A stretch of 64,000 nt of DNA from Neonectria sp. B-13 (lineage: Eukaryota > Ascomycota > Sordariomycetes > Hypocreales > Nectriaceae). This document shows positions 1 through 11,409 of this stretch, piece by piece (within the stretch, counting starts at the first letter, position 1; each line of letters begins with the position of its first letter). The position numbers and the translations under genes are program-made. The stretch is from NCBI GenBank assembly GCA_002682825.1, contig NOKP01000016.1:1205660-1269659 (forward strand), given 5' to 3'. The notes beneath the pieces were generated by a model. It did not search any database, was not told the DNA's origin, and worked only from the letters and a program-made list of their open reading frames with translations.

Positions 1-128
1 GCTCCGCATTCCGGAGAGGCGGTTGCCGGGGCCGCCTCTACCTTGGACACGGCCACAGAGGTGGGGGTGGCCCAGATCGTGGTGGCCAGGAGGCCGATGA
101 TTATGGTGGAGACGCCGGTGAGCTTCAT
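1..128 (-). CDS. Small secreted protein, 5' part only
   Basis: The gene reads leftwards from an ATG at 126-128 and runs off the window edge, so only 42 codons are visible. The start MKLTGVSTIIIGLLATTIWA is a classic signal peptide: a lysine, then a long hydrophobic core, then small residues before a likely cleavage site. The following residues are rich in Ala, Thr, Ser and Pro, with a cysteine near codon 41. A TATA-like TATAAG lies about 90 bp upstream. The mature part is missing, so no family can be named. It could be a small cysteine-containing secreted protein or the start of a larger secreted enzyme. No in-frame stop interrupts it. Confidence 0.6.
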   Translation of the reverse strand, partial: MKLTGVSTIIIGLLATTIWATPTSVAVSKVEAAPATASPECG

Positions 129-744
129 AGTAGGTTTGGGTATGATGGTACGGAGGATTGTTGAGGAACTTGCCGTTCAACCTCCGAGTCGCTTCTCTGC
201 TGGGTAGACTCAGCTTCTTATACATTTGCCCTGTCGGAGCTGTCTGCAAACTGTCTATCTGTCTCAACTCGGTATTCGAATTATGCGAGACATGGTACTG
301 TGCCGCGAAGATGAAGACACAAGGGACGTGAACCTGGCGTTTCCCCAACGCCTCTTGTCGAGCCCTCTCCACCTGAGAACGGGTCGCACGAAAACCACCA
401 CTGTCGATCATTATTTCACAGGGCCAATTGGCCGGGGTCGATATATCGCAGGAACGCACTGTCTGAGACGAGTGGCTAGGCGGAATCACAGAGTCCAACT
501 TCACATTGGCGTCCTTGATATGCGGAAGTCGCACCGAGACTCGCTTCATTGACCAAGCCACAACGATGTCTTATCGCCATCTTCACTATGTCTCAGACAT
601 AGCCGTTGAATAGGCAACGACTGATTATCAGCGGGTAGGCGATCGTTCAGCTGTGCAGGTAGAGCTTTGGGCATGTGCATTATATAACAGTTATGTCTTG
701 TGGAATGCCCTCTATCGTAAAAATGACTTGTCAAGACCGGAAAG
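129..744. other. Intergenic, no gene seen
   Basis: This stretch separates the start of the secreted-protein gene from the stop codon of the kinase-like gene. Both read leftwards, so it holds the promoter of the first and the 3' end of the second. Short open frames on either strand have no recognisable protein character. Nothing else is supported. Confidence 0.6.
216..221 (-). promoter_or_regulatory. TATA-like element of the small secreted protein gene
   Basis: Read on the minus strand this is TATAAG, 88-93 bp upstream of the ATG at 128. The position suits a core promoter. Assignment rests on sequence and distance only. Confidence 0.35.
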
Positions 745-2070
745 TCAAGTAAGGGCAGGCTCCAGAACATCCTGGAGGGTAGGGAACTCGCCTCGCTCTA
801 TTGCATCGATCCATCTCTCAAGACCCTTCAGGTCAAATCCGTAAGCACACCGATCAACGGCACCCAGAAAGTCGACCTTTAAGGCGCCGTCAGCAACCTC
901 CGTGTCCCAAGCAGGCCGCACCAGACGCATACGGTCCGTGTAGGCTTTCCTCAGCTGCGTCTGTTCATGTTCCATCAGGTGAATCCAGTATAGCTCGTCC
1001 TTTCCTTCGTTGTCTAAGTAATCATCCCCGTCTTCTATCCTAGCCGCCTCTGCTTCTTCTGGACTCTCGTCCCCATAGTTATCCCGAACTGGTTCCTGTT
1101 CCCGTGGAGTCCCAATTAAGAACCCGGGCATCTCAGTAGCTACCCAGTATGGCATTGCTGAAACACACTCCCAATCTATAACGGCTGTAATAGTCCCTTC
1201 ATCATCAACAAGTATGTTGCTCAATGAGAGGTCATCGTGCCAGAGTACTGTGCGTTCAGGCGGGTTCTGAATGACAGGGAATATTTTGGGTAGCAAAGCG
1301 GCGAGCCTCGATGCGACTTTCTGCCAGTATTCCGCGTCCTCTTTTTGTTCTTCATCTTCCTCTTCTTCCGCCACCGCCTTCTGTTCCTGGATGATGATCT
1401 TGATGCAAGAGCCCAACCAATCATGGCTTGAGCGGAAAGGACCACGAGGAATGTCATAGTCAAAGTGCTGACCCGAGAAGAACTGTGTGGAAACAATTCG
1501 CCCTGGCGCTAAGCTGGCAACCTCGGTGCTGTCTTCTTGAGAAGCATGATTCAGTGTTCCGATTCCTCGGAATGATGTGCTGTCTTGCGCAGCCTTGAAA
1601 ATCTGGGCTTGGTAGTCTGCTACCTGTTCAGCCAACGCCTTCTTGCTTGCCAAGGAAATTTTGCGCCAGCGAGAGTACGCTGACATTCCAGGCATGAGCT
1701 GCATCAAGATCCATTCGAACCCAATCTCGTTGTCGGATGAATCATCAAAGGCGATGATGTCTGGTACCGGGACTTCCGTGAAGCAGCGTATCCAGCGTAG
1801 GGTGGCCACTTCGCCAGCCGTCTTGTGGTGAGGATCGACAGGCAGAGACACTCGCATTACCAGCTTTTGCTGGTTCTTGCATTCCACGAGGTACAACTTG
1901 TTGAATGCACCAGCGGCGAGAAACGTGACCACACAGTCGTCAGGACGGCTGTCCAAGGTGCGGAGGCATACTGCTTTGATCGCGTCAAGTTTCGGCTCAG
2001 CTTGCCAACGAGGCTCGGAACTCAAACCCGTGTCGTCCCAGAGGAGACCATCTCGGATTGGTTTGGCCAT
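745..2070 (-). CDS. Aminoglycoside-phosphotransferase-fold (APH family) protein
   Basis: This is a 441-residue intronless frame. An N-lobe-like start carries a probable ATP-contact lysine in a KLVMRVSLP segment. The catalytic loop is HDDLSLSN at residues 278-285, with H278, D280 and N285 fitting the Brenner motif HxDxxxxN. The metal-binding aspartate is D299 in VIDWE. These motifs define the APH/choline-kinase fold. In fungi this family is large, and most members have unknown substrates, so antibiotic resistance should not be assumed. A Glu-rich acidic stretch lies just before the catalytic loop. No signal peptide or membrane segment is visible, which suggests a cytosolic protein. The ATG is followed directly by typical coding sequence. 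The enzyme class is well supported, the substrate unknown. Confidence 0.88.
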   Translation of the reverse strand: MAKPIRDGLLWDDTGLSSEPRWQAEPKLDAIKAVCLRTLDSRPDDCVVTFLAAGAFNKLYLVECKNQQKLVMRVSLPVDPHHKTAGEVATLRWIRCFTEVPVPDIIAFDDSSDNEIGFEWILMQLMPGMSAYSRWRKISLASKKALAEQVADYQAQIFKAAQDSTSFRGIGTLNHASQEDSTEVASLAPGRIVSTQFFSGQHFDYDIPRGPFRSSHDWLGSCIKIIIQEQKAVAEEEEDEEQKEDAEYWQKVASRLAALLPKIFPVIQNPPERTVLWHDDLSLSNILVDDEGTITAVIDWECVSAMPYWVATEMPGFLIGTPREQEPVRDNYGDESPEEAEAARIEDGDDYLDNEGKDELYWIHLMEHEQTQLRKAYTDRMRLVRPAWDTEVADGALKVDFLGAVDRCAYGFDLKGLERWIDAIERGEFPTLQDVLEPALT

Positions 2071-5000
2071 TTTGCTTGCTGGGATAAAGGGGGGGATGTT
2101 GCAGGTTGAAGTTTGCTAGATGAAGGAGGCAAGTCACAGTTGTCTGTGTGTTGTGTCAGAGCAGTGAGCAACTAGCCGAAATTCACCCACACCCATTCCT
2201 CACGAGCACACAGGCATATAAATATAAGAGAGCTGAGCGATTAAATTGTAGGGTCAGGGAGATGTAGACTCAAAGTTTCTGCGAGTCTCGATCAGAGGCA
2301 ATCCGGCGTTGTTTGCAACGCTGCTCTGAGGACTAGTTGGAGTCATCCGCAAGAGTGTAGTTACGGGAGCAGTCAGACGCAAAATAGTCACAAGCAATTA
2401 AGGCTAGCAGTAAACGCACAAATATCCTCCAGTACTTCTCGCTCCATTATATTATAGGTACCTAATATGTGTATAGTTAAACATGTAGATGCTCTGACAT
2501 TTAACCCTAACCCCCAATCTCTAAACCTAGATCCAATCTTCCGACATGTGAGTCAGAGTGCCAGCATGGCCTCGTTCGACGCTGAGGCCCATGTTCACTG
2601 GGTCGAGTGGCAAAATCTCGCCTGGGATGTAGGCTTGAATTTCCACTAGCAACCGAAGAAAGAGCCGTATCCAGGTTTCTGAATCGTTAGTAGATAGTGG
2701 GGCATCTAAGCCCAAAACCACTAGAGGTCGTCTAGGTTGACGTCCTAATACTATCCTACTTTGTCATCACTTGCGTTGGATATGTGGGTTTTGGAATGGG
2801 CATGAGACGCAAGGCAAGTACACCCGTTGGCTTTATCAGATTCTAGAGACTCTCCCAGGGCCCTGCCTTTTTACTCTTACACAACCAATCCACACCTTTC
2901 GCTCGAGACCTTTCTTTTGTCGAACACGTCTAGTATATCGGAGCCCTAGTTAACGTAACCTACGTTAATAATTGTATTACTGGCTGTAGTAATTGTATGG
3001 AATACTGCTGCCGTTCCTTCACGTATCGACCTCGCCGACAGATGTTTGGCCCAACATTTATCCCGTCTTGGGCCTCGAGGGTATCGACCAGGCTGCCAAA
3101 CTAGCCCGGTGATTTATTTACCAAGAGTTTATTGAATTCATTTAACCATCATTATGGGCTGTGATAGCAGCAAACCTGCAGGTCTCCAGCCTCGAGAGCA
3201 TGAAGCAGCTCTCGAGAACGTCCACATTCACATTTCGCGAAATCAGATAGACTAACACGGCGTGCCCATGCAGCAGGTCAGATACTTAACGTGAGGCCTT
3301 GCTTGCGGCTTTACACCTCGCTTCCGCGTACCTGGCTAAGCGAAAGCAGCACATTTCTGTGGCCACAAACGGTGGCGCCGTCAACACTCTATACCTACAA
3401 TCCCGCTCAATGACTCATAACGTAGGAAGGACATAGATGGGATGACGCTGAAGCTAAAAGACAGCCTATCTCTCGGTTGATCTCGGAGTTCTCGGGGTCC
3501 TAATGTACCAGAATAGGAAGACACGATATATCAACTATTGGCAGATCCCACAAGGGCGCCGCGTCTACAAATAACGCTCCCGGCAGAGCCAGGATCCAAC
3601 GATGATGTAACGGTTCAGAGTAATTTTATCTCTTCTTTAAAGTGTTGGTCCATAGCTGTGTCCTATCAGCGTCGGCCGATATCCAAAATTTGACAAAATC
3701 ACAAAGCAACCTTAATGACGAGAAACACCCTTATAGCACACTATTAGCACCACTTCATGGTTTGGACCATTGCTTTCTTCAACTTACATTGCACGGGCTA
3801 GTTACCTCAGTTCCTTATTTAAGCACGCCATGCCCACCCCTGGTCAATCTTTCATGGACAACCTGCCTCGTGCGCTTTCTACTTTACAGTATATCCCGTT
3901 GACTGCCCACCGAAAGCGACACGCAAAGCGCACACGCCGCACACGCCGCATACGCATTACATTGCCTCTTAATCTTCACCTTCGCCCAAAATCCATTAGA
4001 ACCCATCTCATCTACTCAAGAGCGCTCAAACATGTCGTTAGTTGCTGATATAGAAGACAACATTCCAAGCTAGGGGTTAGGTGTTAGATATCGGGCGTTA
4101 GTTCAGGCGTTAGTAAGTACATTTGGGCATTAGGCACCAAGACTATGCCAGTGAATGCTTGATGAAGGATTTGAATACAATATCGAGGGTTTACCAATTG
4201 GTAGCAAGCTTTGTTTACCAAACGGCGAGCACCGAACATCGGCATCGACCAGACCAAACAGACATCGTGAAGACCCACAGGGAACTAACTACATGAGGAA
4301 TCAGTGATTGGACTCGAGAAGTTTGACTCCCCTTTGGTTTCGTCGTTATTGATCTGAACAGAGCACGAAGACAGCTATGGTTAAAAGTACTAAATCATTT
4401 GGGGTAGTCCATAAAACCCCGGAGACTCGAAAGCTTGCGTTATGACTAAGGAAGGACGAGACGAGTATCAACGGCTCGCATCTTGAGAGATATAGTCGGG
4501 GCTCATGCCGCCGTCACTTGGCAGAGCGGCAACGATAGACCCAGAAGAATTGGTCATATCGAGGAGCAGCCCTCGTGGCGTTGGCAAGCTACATTGTCTC
4601 TAGGGGCCTTACAGTGTACTATCAACAGTATCGTTCGTTGTCCCAATCTTCATGGGCTTTCCCAAGAGAATCGCGTCGCGCAAAGGCTCCAGTGGTAAAT
4701 CTTCACATCCCATCACAAAGAGCAACTTGGAGAAGGATTCGACATCTTGAACCTTCATATTTGTTCCTCGCCAACCACTCTCTCCGTTCTATCCTAAAAA
4801 TACCTCGGCACACGATACTCCGGAGCGAGTTGTACCCAAGCCCATCGGCACAGAAAATCCCCTTCAACGTGTATATACAGGTTCTCCGATGCCTTCTACA
4901 CCCATATACCCCAGCGGCCTTTATCCATCCACGGCCCTGTGTGGCCGGTATAACGCCTTCAATATCCTACAGTCCCAGAAGCCCAAAAGCCTGGCAATAG

Positions 5001-5104
5001 TAACAATAAAGTGTTCGTGAAGCGCCGTCCTCGCCTCGTCAGTTCATCAACATTTCCTTCACATTGGTATCACCACATTGCTCCCCAACCTAAGCTTTCC
5101 TCAC
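2071..5104. other. 3 kb intergenic region with possible relics
   Basis: No gene with a credible protein is visible. The sequence looks more AT-rich and degenerate than the flanking genes. A 64-codon minus-strand open frame at 2527-2721 has protein-like composition but no recognised family, and it may be a gene remnant. Two telomere-like units (TAACCCTAACCC) lie at 2502-2513. A GTTAG-rich patch lies near 4070-4110. The left part is promoter for the APH-fold gene, and the right part is 3' flank of the zinc-cluster gene. Confidence 0.5.
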
Positions 5105-7499
5105 TTAACAGACTCCTGAAAGAATCGACGCCGATAACGAAATGGGCTGCCGGTGCCAGTTGAGCCGGTCGTCGGGTCCCACCATGAACGCTGCCACCTC
5201 TTCCACCAGTTCCCACTCGCCTGTGGCCAGGTTCTTCTGCGCCGACCGAAAGATGATATTCGTGCCCAGGTCCTCAAACACGAGTTCGCGCCGCCGCAGT
5301 CGCAGCCACTGCTCGGTTTCGTCGCCCTCCGTAGAGTTCATTAACTCTATCTCCTTGTTCTTCAGAGAAATCGCCTTGAAGATACGGCTGTCGCGGAGGG
5401 CGTTGCGGATTGGGTACTGCTCGAGTATTCGAATTGCCTCGTCCCGGACCTTGGGATCTCGGCATCCAAAAGAGGAGACGAAGACAGGCCAGGTCCATCC
5501 TGAATCCATCGCGAAGCCACAGCTAGCCCGCCGCGAGATCAACGTCTCTGCGATGACATTTATTTCGTGGTACTGTGGTGTGAGCGCCTGGGCATTCTCG
5601 AGACCGGCAAATCGGGGCATGGCAGTGTATACGAAAAGGATGAGGTACTCGATTCGGAGGTTGATGGCCTGGAGGTAAGGATCCACGTTGCTATGTCGGT
5701 TGTTCGTGGCTACTTGTAGAAAAGGGTCAAAGGCCTGAGACCACCTCTGGAGCCAATATCTCGACTCGTCGACGAACTTGGCAATTCCCGGTTGCTGCTT
5801 GACACTCAACAGCTTCATTTCAAGTTCTCCAAGATCCATCACCTTCGTCAGGGCTAGGCGTGCTGTCGTCTGGGTCAACAGAGGGATGTACTGAACCATC
5901 TGCCTCTGCAACAAAGCCCAGTATCCATGTGCCTCGCCTAGTGTGCCAAACACCGGGGGCATTTCTTCAAGCTTGGTGATGTTGGTTAGCTTCGGTCGGA
6001 AATAGGGCGAGTGCTTGGTGAAGGGCGCGATGCCTGGTGGTCTCTGCGGGGGTCCTCGTGGGGGCGTCTGCTGCTCGGCCTGGCTGCGTGGGCTTCCCTG
6101 GCTTTGCGGACTCGGTAGACTGGTGAGCGGCTGTTGACTGGGCGGCGCACCTCGCCATGGCGATCCTGGCTGGCTCAGGGGGCTTGAGGCCGCCGGACCG
6201 GCAGGACTAGAGGCTGGGTTTGCAGAGGTATTGCTGGAGGGCGGCGGCGGTTGTTGCTTCGGAGGGAAGAAGAACTTCTTGTAGGAGCCCATATAAGAGC
6301 GCGACTGCAGTTCCAAAGGCCTGTAGCAATCCAGAATCTCCTGAACCAGTGCAGGTGGCGCAGGGGCGATGCGGACGAGATCGGGGGCCTTTTCCGTGCA
6401 AGCGGCGAGCTCATTGAGCATGCTGAAGCCATGGGTGACGTGCTTAAGGGCGGCAGGTATGTTCCCCCGCTGGGCCTCAAAGCAAATGAACAGCAACGAT
6501 GACAACATGGCCGTCCGTAGACCCTCCTTGGACGGCTTAGCCTTTGACTGCATCCGCAGAGCCTCGCAATAGTAGACGATGGCGTTGAGGGAGTGCTTGT
6601 TATCCATGGGGTCGCCTGTCCCGGAGTCGGGTTCGTAAGCAGCCTTGCGCAGGGCTCCAACAGCCATGGCAGCGTATCTCAGAGTCGGCTCCTGCAAGGT
6701 GAGCTGGGGCATCGTTGTGGTCCATAGTCGCGACTGGCCCAGACCGCCGCTGAGAAACTGCACCGAGAGGGACGACCATTCGTCAAAGTAGGCGCGCTGC
6801 TCGCTGTTGGTGAAGCAGATGGTGTTGACGGGGGGCTCTTCGATGAGGAGGGGAGCTTTCTTGGTGTGGATGAGCTTGGCGCTAGTGTTGGGCTTGTTCT
6901 TGGAAGTGGATGTCGCGGGAGTCTCGGAGCGAGATGGCCCATCGGCGGACGACTCGGTGTAACCGTCACAGTAGCCTCGCCATTTCATGCAGTTGAGGCA
7001 GGATGGTTTGGTTTCATCACACTTTACATGTCGCTTTCTGTGGCCCGGTGCGTCAGCCAAGGTCCTGTCTCGTGTTCTAGGTAGTTAATGTTGTCGAGGG
7101 CAACATCCAGATGCCGAGAAGTACCGGGGATGTTGGGAGCTGTACAGCTGTCATGGTGGTGATACTCACTTGCCTGCAGGCTCAGTCAACAACAGTCCCA
7201 ACCACAACAATACAAATAACACTCACAGGTACTACACCCCGTGCGCGCTCGCGTGGAGCTGCGCCGGGTATGTCTTGTCCTCGTCTCAAGGGCAAAGCGA
7301 TGGGTGCCGCCACGAGCTGCTGCTGCGCCTGCTGAGCGGCCGGGTGCTGCTACAGGCGGGCTGGAAGAAGGACGCGCTTACAGTCAGCTGGCGTCGACGT
7401 TTACATGCGGCCAAGCAAGATGGAAGTGGTGACGTTGACTTACTTGGCAGCACTGCCAGTGCGACTCGTGGTGAGTGGGATGGAAAATTGAATCTCCAT
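5105..7499 (-). CDS. Zn2Cys6 transcription factor with a 4-nt microexon
   Basis: Proposed exons are 7444-7499, 7227-7360, 7170-7173 (4 nt) and 5105-7037, giving 708 residues in one frame. Exon 1 starts MEIQFSIP and ends at a GTAAGT donor. The join yields C61-x2-C64-x6-C71-x6-C78-x2-C81-x6-C88, the exact Zn2Cys6 spacing, including CSTCKKRHVKC. The first two cysteines come from exon 2 and the microexon, and the rest from exon 4. The middle region is Pro/Gln/Ser-rich. The C-terminal half resembles the fungal-specific domain of zinc-cluster regulators with DUF3468/Fungal_trans_2 style. It should be a nuclear DNA-binding regulator with unknown targets. Reading exon 4 alone leaves a broken zinc cluster, so the 5' exons are needed. 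The first exon is the least certain part. Confidence 0.85.
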
Positions 7500-10400
7500 G
7501 TCGGCTCTAAGATGCTGCGTGGGTGCTGCACGTCCATACAACTGCCGTCCAGTTCGGCACTGCGATCAAGGGCCAAGCTAAACTCGACAGTTCAGCAACC
7601 AACAAGTCAACCGACCAACAGCGCGGCTCAGGCGTTGGGGAGCTTAGGTTCAGAAAGAAACGGGCGTGGCAACGTGGACAAAGGCGGAAGGTTGCGTCAG
7701 CGGCGCTTGGCCTAACGAAACGGCGAGTGCATCTACAGAATGCAGACGACGAGTTCGTTGAGAAATAAGAATGAAGATGGAACGTTGGCGGAGATGAATG
7801 CGGTACGAGGCGCGAGCGAACGGGTACGGTAGGCAACTTGTAGGTTCCTTATAGCGGCCTAGTCTCGGAATCTTTGGACAAATCAGCACCGCGCCCTTTG
7901 GACGATGGGCGGGTACGATAGGCTGCTTGGTCTCGCTCTCTCCTGAAAGAACCTACAGGAACAAAACAACCAAAAATGGGGGATGAGAGGAAGAAGTGCG
8001 GGGAACGACGGGCAGGTGGACGAATAGATCAAGAAACAAGAGAGACAAGATAGAGACTAAAGGTTTGCGTGAGGTATGAGTTGTGTTTGCGGTTGCGGCC
8101 TTGGGGATCGGAGCTGGATTAGGAAGAGGCCGGGAACTCGGGTCATGGGATTCGGGAGATGAACAGGTAGGGCGACGGAAGGACGCGACTGATACGGATT
8201 GGAGGTGGGCGACAGGGGGAACCGAGCGAATGGAAGGGCTGTGCTTTTCTCAAACGAATGAAACTGGGCAGGCGAGGCAGAACCAGAACGAAACAACGGG
8301 GATTGGTAAGGCAGAGAGGAGCGAGAGAGATAGACGGACCGGTGGGTGTGCGTGTGTGAGTGAGTGATAGAACTAGGGAGAGCAACCATGCGCGGCTAGT
8401 CTTTTGACAGCCCGAGCAACGCAACGCAACGCAACGCAGGTGGCGTGTGTGGCGTGTGTGGAACGTAGAACGTAGTGGGTGATTGTGGGCGAGGGTCCAC
8501 TGGGTTCCAAGGACCGCGGCCACTGTATCCATCCAAGCAATCGAACTAGGAACGGATGGATATTGGGCATGGGTCCGGGGATGGGACGTAGGGATGGACA
8601 TGGGTGCCATGGGACAGGGTTGGGTTGGGCTGGGCGGGTATTGGAGGGGGAGGACAAGAACGAGGAGAAGGGGGCTGATGGTGATGGTGATACTGGTGGT
8701 TGTCGAAAGGACTCATTTTGATGCGTACCTATGTACCTAGACAAGCAAGCAAAGACAGAAGAAGATTTACGGATACATGGCAGACGCGGTGGAAGCGGAG
8801 AAATAGAGAAACCATCGGGTATCGACCCGATGAAGCCTCTACTTCTTCCTTTTCCTGTAAGCGGAAGATCGACAACGCAAAGGCCGAAACAAGGTCGAAG
8901 AAACCCAGATAGAAACTACGAGGGCTAAGAACATGCCATGGCTTAGTCCAATTACCAAGGTAATTAAGGGAGACAAACGGTACTCGTACATATACAAACT
9001 ACAAAGATCCCTCTACCATCGATCAATCAAACCCCTCCCCCGGTCCATCGAACTGCCACCATCCATCAGTCCATAAGCCAGGGGCCCTCCCCTCCAAGCC
9101 GAAGCAACCCACCCTCGACTACCGGACGCGTTTCCCCGTTATCCATCTTGATATGGGGACCCAGGCAATACCACCAAAAACTCGAACAATCCCCTCCACA
9201 TCCACAGCACGTACGGCGTAGCACATCGTAGTACGCGCGCGTGGGGGGGCGGCACACTCAAGCCGGCAACCAACAGTCATGATGGCGCCAAAACAGGTAC
9301 AGTGGCGAACGGCCCCTCACGAGTCAGGGCCTATATCCAACTAGCTCCGATCAAAGGGGCCGTCAGGCATCAGGGCAGTGGGCGGTATGGAGAATCATGA
9401 CGACATGGCCAGCAGTAGGGCCATCAGTCAGTCGCCAGCTGAGCTCGCCCAGGAAAAGTGCCGGCCCTCCCGCGACGCCCACTGGGCTGCGACGGCATGC
9501 AAGTCAGTCTTGAGTGATGAGACGAGCGCGCGTAAATTATGGGAAAGCCGTGGGCTCCTCTCGAGTGCGTCTTCGGTGGGCGCGCCAATCCAACCACCGA
9601 AACGCAATCTTCGAAAACCCAGCTGCCCTGGGGTTCTCGACTCCTTGACCACAAACTCTTCCGCCCGATTGGGACTGCCACAGGAGAGTGGGCTTGATGT
9701 TGATGCCGACATGGCACGACAGGAAGCGAGCCACCGTCGCGCTAAAACCCACACCAAATCGAGTTGATTCCTTAGCTATGAGTCGGAGGACACCCGATGT
9801 ACCGTGGTTTTTTTTCTTTCTCCTGCTTTCGGTGTCAGAGATGGTTTGGCGTCAAAGGAGCGTGCATATTGCCTATAACCCCCTGCGAATCAAGTGGCTT
9901 TGCCATGAGTGCAACTCTCTTCCACTGCAGAGTCTACAAATAGGGACGCTAATAATAATGATTCTACGAGAGCACCAAAGTGCCGAAAGGTCTAGAGCGA
10001 GGGTGGACACAGCCTAAAGGGCCATGTTACCGTTCACCCATGCTGCATCATGCACACATCTGCATGCAGCTGCTTCCGACCGGCTGTCAAGCGCCCTTCA
10101 GCCTGCATCGACAACCAAGTTAACATGTGCTGGTGTTCCTTATTCCTTCCCGTCTGAAGCCGTGGCTAGCCAAGCTTCAGGCCATCGTACGCTAGACTAC
10201 GGGCAGAATAGTCGTGGAGTTTTGCCGAGGCATCTCCATCTCAACCTCCAGTCCAGACTCCAGACTGCATCGCGTGGTGTCAGTACGAAGTACAGTGCAT
10301 TTGAAGCTCCTCTCTTGCAAGGACAGGCACGCGACAGTACTGAATCACTGTACCCCCTTGACAACAGACCATGAGCGCCAGCTGGACACCTGGCGGTCGT

Positions 10401-11077
10401 CATGCACCTTGCCCGAACATCGCAAAAACTGGATAGGTGTCTGAGTCTTCGCACAAATCACGGCATTGGACCCTGTCTGATGAAGTCACGAACTTGTCTA
10501 GTCACGGAGAGGCTAGCAAGTGACGGCCGAGAACCCAATGCCTGCATTTCCCATGAGCTTGTCGAGACCGGACGTGTTGGTACTCTCCGACTCCGTTGGA
10601 CTTTTCTCTTCTGCATTGCAGGTTGTTGCTTTTCTTTACTTAGCCAAGTTTTGCTTATCCTTCCCCAGACTGACAACGTCAAATCCTTCTCTAGTGGCAT
10701 TACACTAGCCGTCCAGTCCACCGGGCTTGCAAGGCACGAAGCAAAGCCCCAATCCTTCAGAACCTGAAACGCGGCAGTGCCAATGTTAGCCGCCACCCTG
10801 TCACAGAGCGAGCTGGGACTGGGAATCCTTCCAAAGTCGGCAGTGCAAATCTAAGTAGCGTAATTCGATCGCGTCAGAGAAGTGGGCTCGTATCTCGATG
10901 AGTCGTGGGGAGTTCCGCGGCCATGGTAAGCGCTCACACGGGTGGGAGTGCCGGATTGGCAGTTGGTTGGACCGTCTTCGGCAATCTGACGTAACGTCAC
11001 TTTTCCACCCATGAAAGCCGCCGAATACATCACCACTGTGCTATCTGTCTGAACGAGAAAAAGATAAAGTAAAAGGC
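7500..11077. other. Long intergenic region upstream of the zinc-cluster gene
   Basis: About 3.6 kb has no recognisable gene. The part near 7500 is the promoter and leader of the zinc-cluster gene. Low-complexity runs occur, such as AACGC units near 8420-8440 and a GGCGTGTGT pair near 8446-8460. Open frames on both strands around 8.1-10.8 kb overlap each other and show no domain or conserved motif. One palindrome GTACGAAGTAC sits at 10283-10293. Confidence 0.5.
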
Positions 11078-11085
11078 AAAAAAAA
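11078..11085 (-). terminator. Pol III T-run after 5S copy 1
   Basis: Eight A on the plus strand read as eight T on the minus strand, directly after the 3' end of the first 5S gene. This is the expected RNA polymerase III stop signal. The second copy has a shorter run of five T at 11284-11288. Confidence 0.7.
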
Positions 11086-11204
11086 ACATACAACAGTGAG
11101 GATTCCCCGGTCGTCACCGACCCGAGTACTAATTCACCGCTTCTCAGCTTGACTAAGGGAGAGCGGACGGGATCCCGTATTTTCTAAGAGCTATGGTCGT
11201 ATGT
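11086..11204 (-). rRNA. 5S ribosomal RNA, copy 1
   Basis: On the minus strand the 119-nt sequence starts ACATACGACCATAG, contains GGGATCCCGTCCGCTCTCCC and GGTCGGTGACGACC, and ends TGTTGTATGT. These are hallmark segments of fungal 5S rRNA. The two ends pair over nine bases (ACATACGAC with the 3' TGTTGTATGT, one G-U pair), forming helix I. An eight-T run follows the 3' end. Dispersed 5S genes outside the rDNA repeat are normal in filamentous ascomycetes. It differs from the neighbouring copy at three positions. Confidence 0.93.
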
Positions 11205-11290
11205 GCTTGAAGTGGCGGCGATGCAGATCATGAAGGCGGTGCTTTCACAACCACGTTTCTCTTGAACAGTCCAAAAAATGAACAAAAATA

Positions 11291-11409
11291 ACATACAACA
11301 GCGAGGATTCCCCGGTCGTCACCGACCCGAGTACTAATTCGCCGCTTCTCAGCTTGACTAAGGGAGAGCGGACGGGATCCCGTATTTTCTGAGAGCTATG
11401 GTCGTATGT
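11291..11409 (-). rRNA. 5S ribosomal RNA, copy 2
   Basis: A second 119-nt 5S gene lies in the same direction, 86 nt upstream (in its reading direction) of copy 1. It has the same terminal helix and the same internal control region. There are three single-base differences from copy 1, seen in the plus strand as CAGCGAG for CAGTGAG, TTCGCC for TTCACC and TCTGAG for TCTAAG. Its downstream T-run is only five bases. Its 5' end abuts the HET pseudogene at 11410. Confidence 0.92.

Noticed and set aside
745..2070. Antibiotic-resistance gene reading of the APH-fold protein
   Set aside because: The fold is shared by a large fungal family with unknown substrates; nothing in the sequence points to aminoglycosides.
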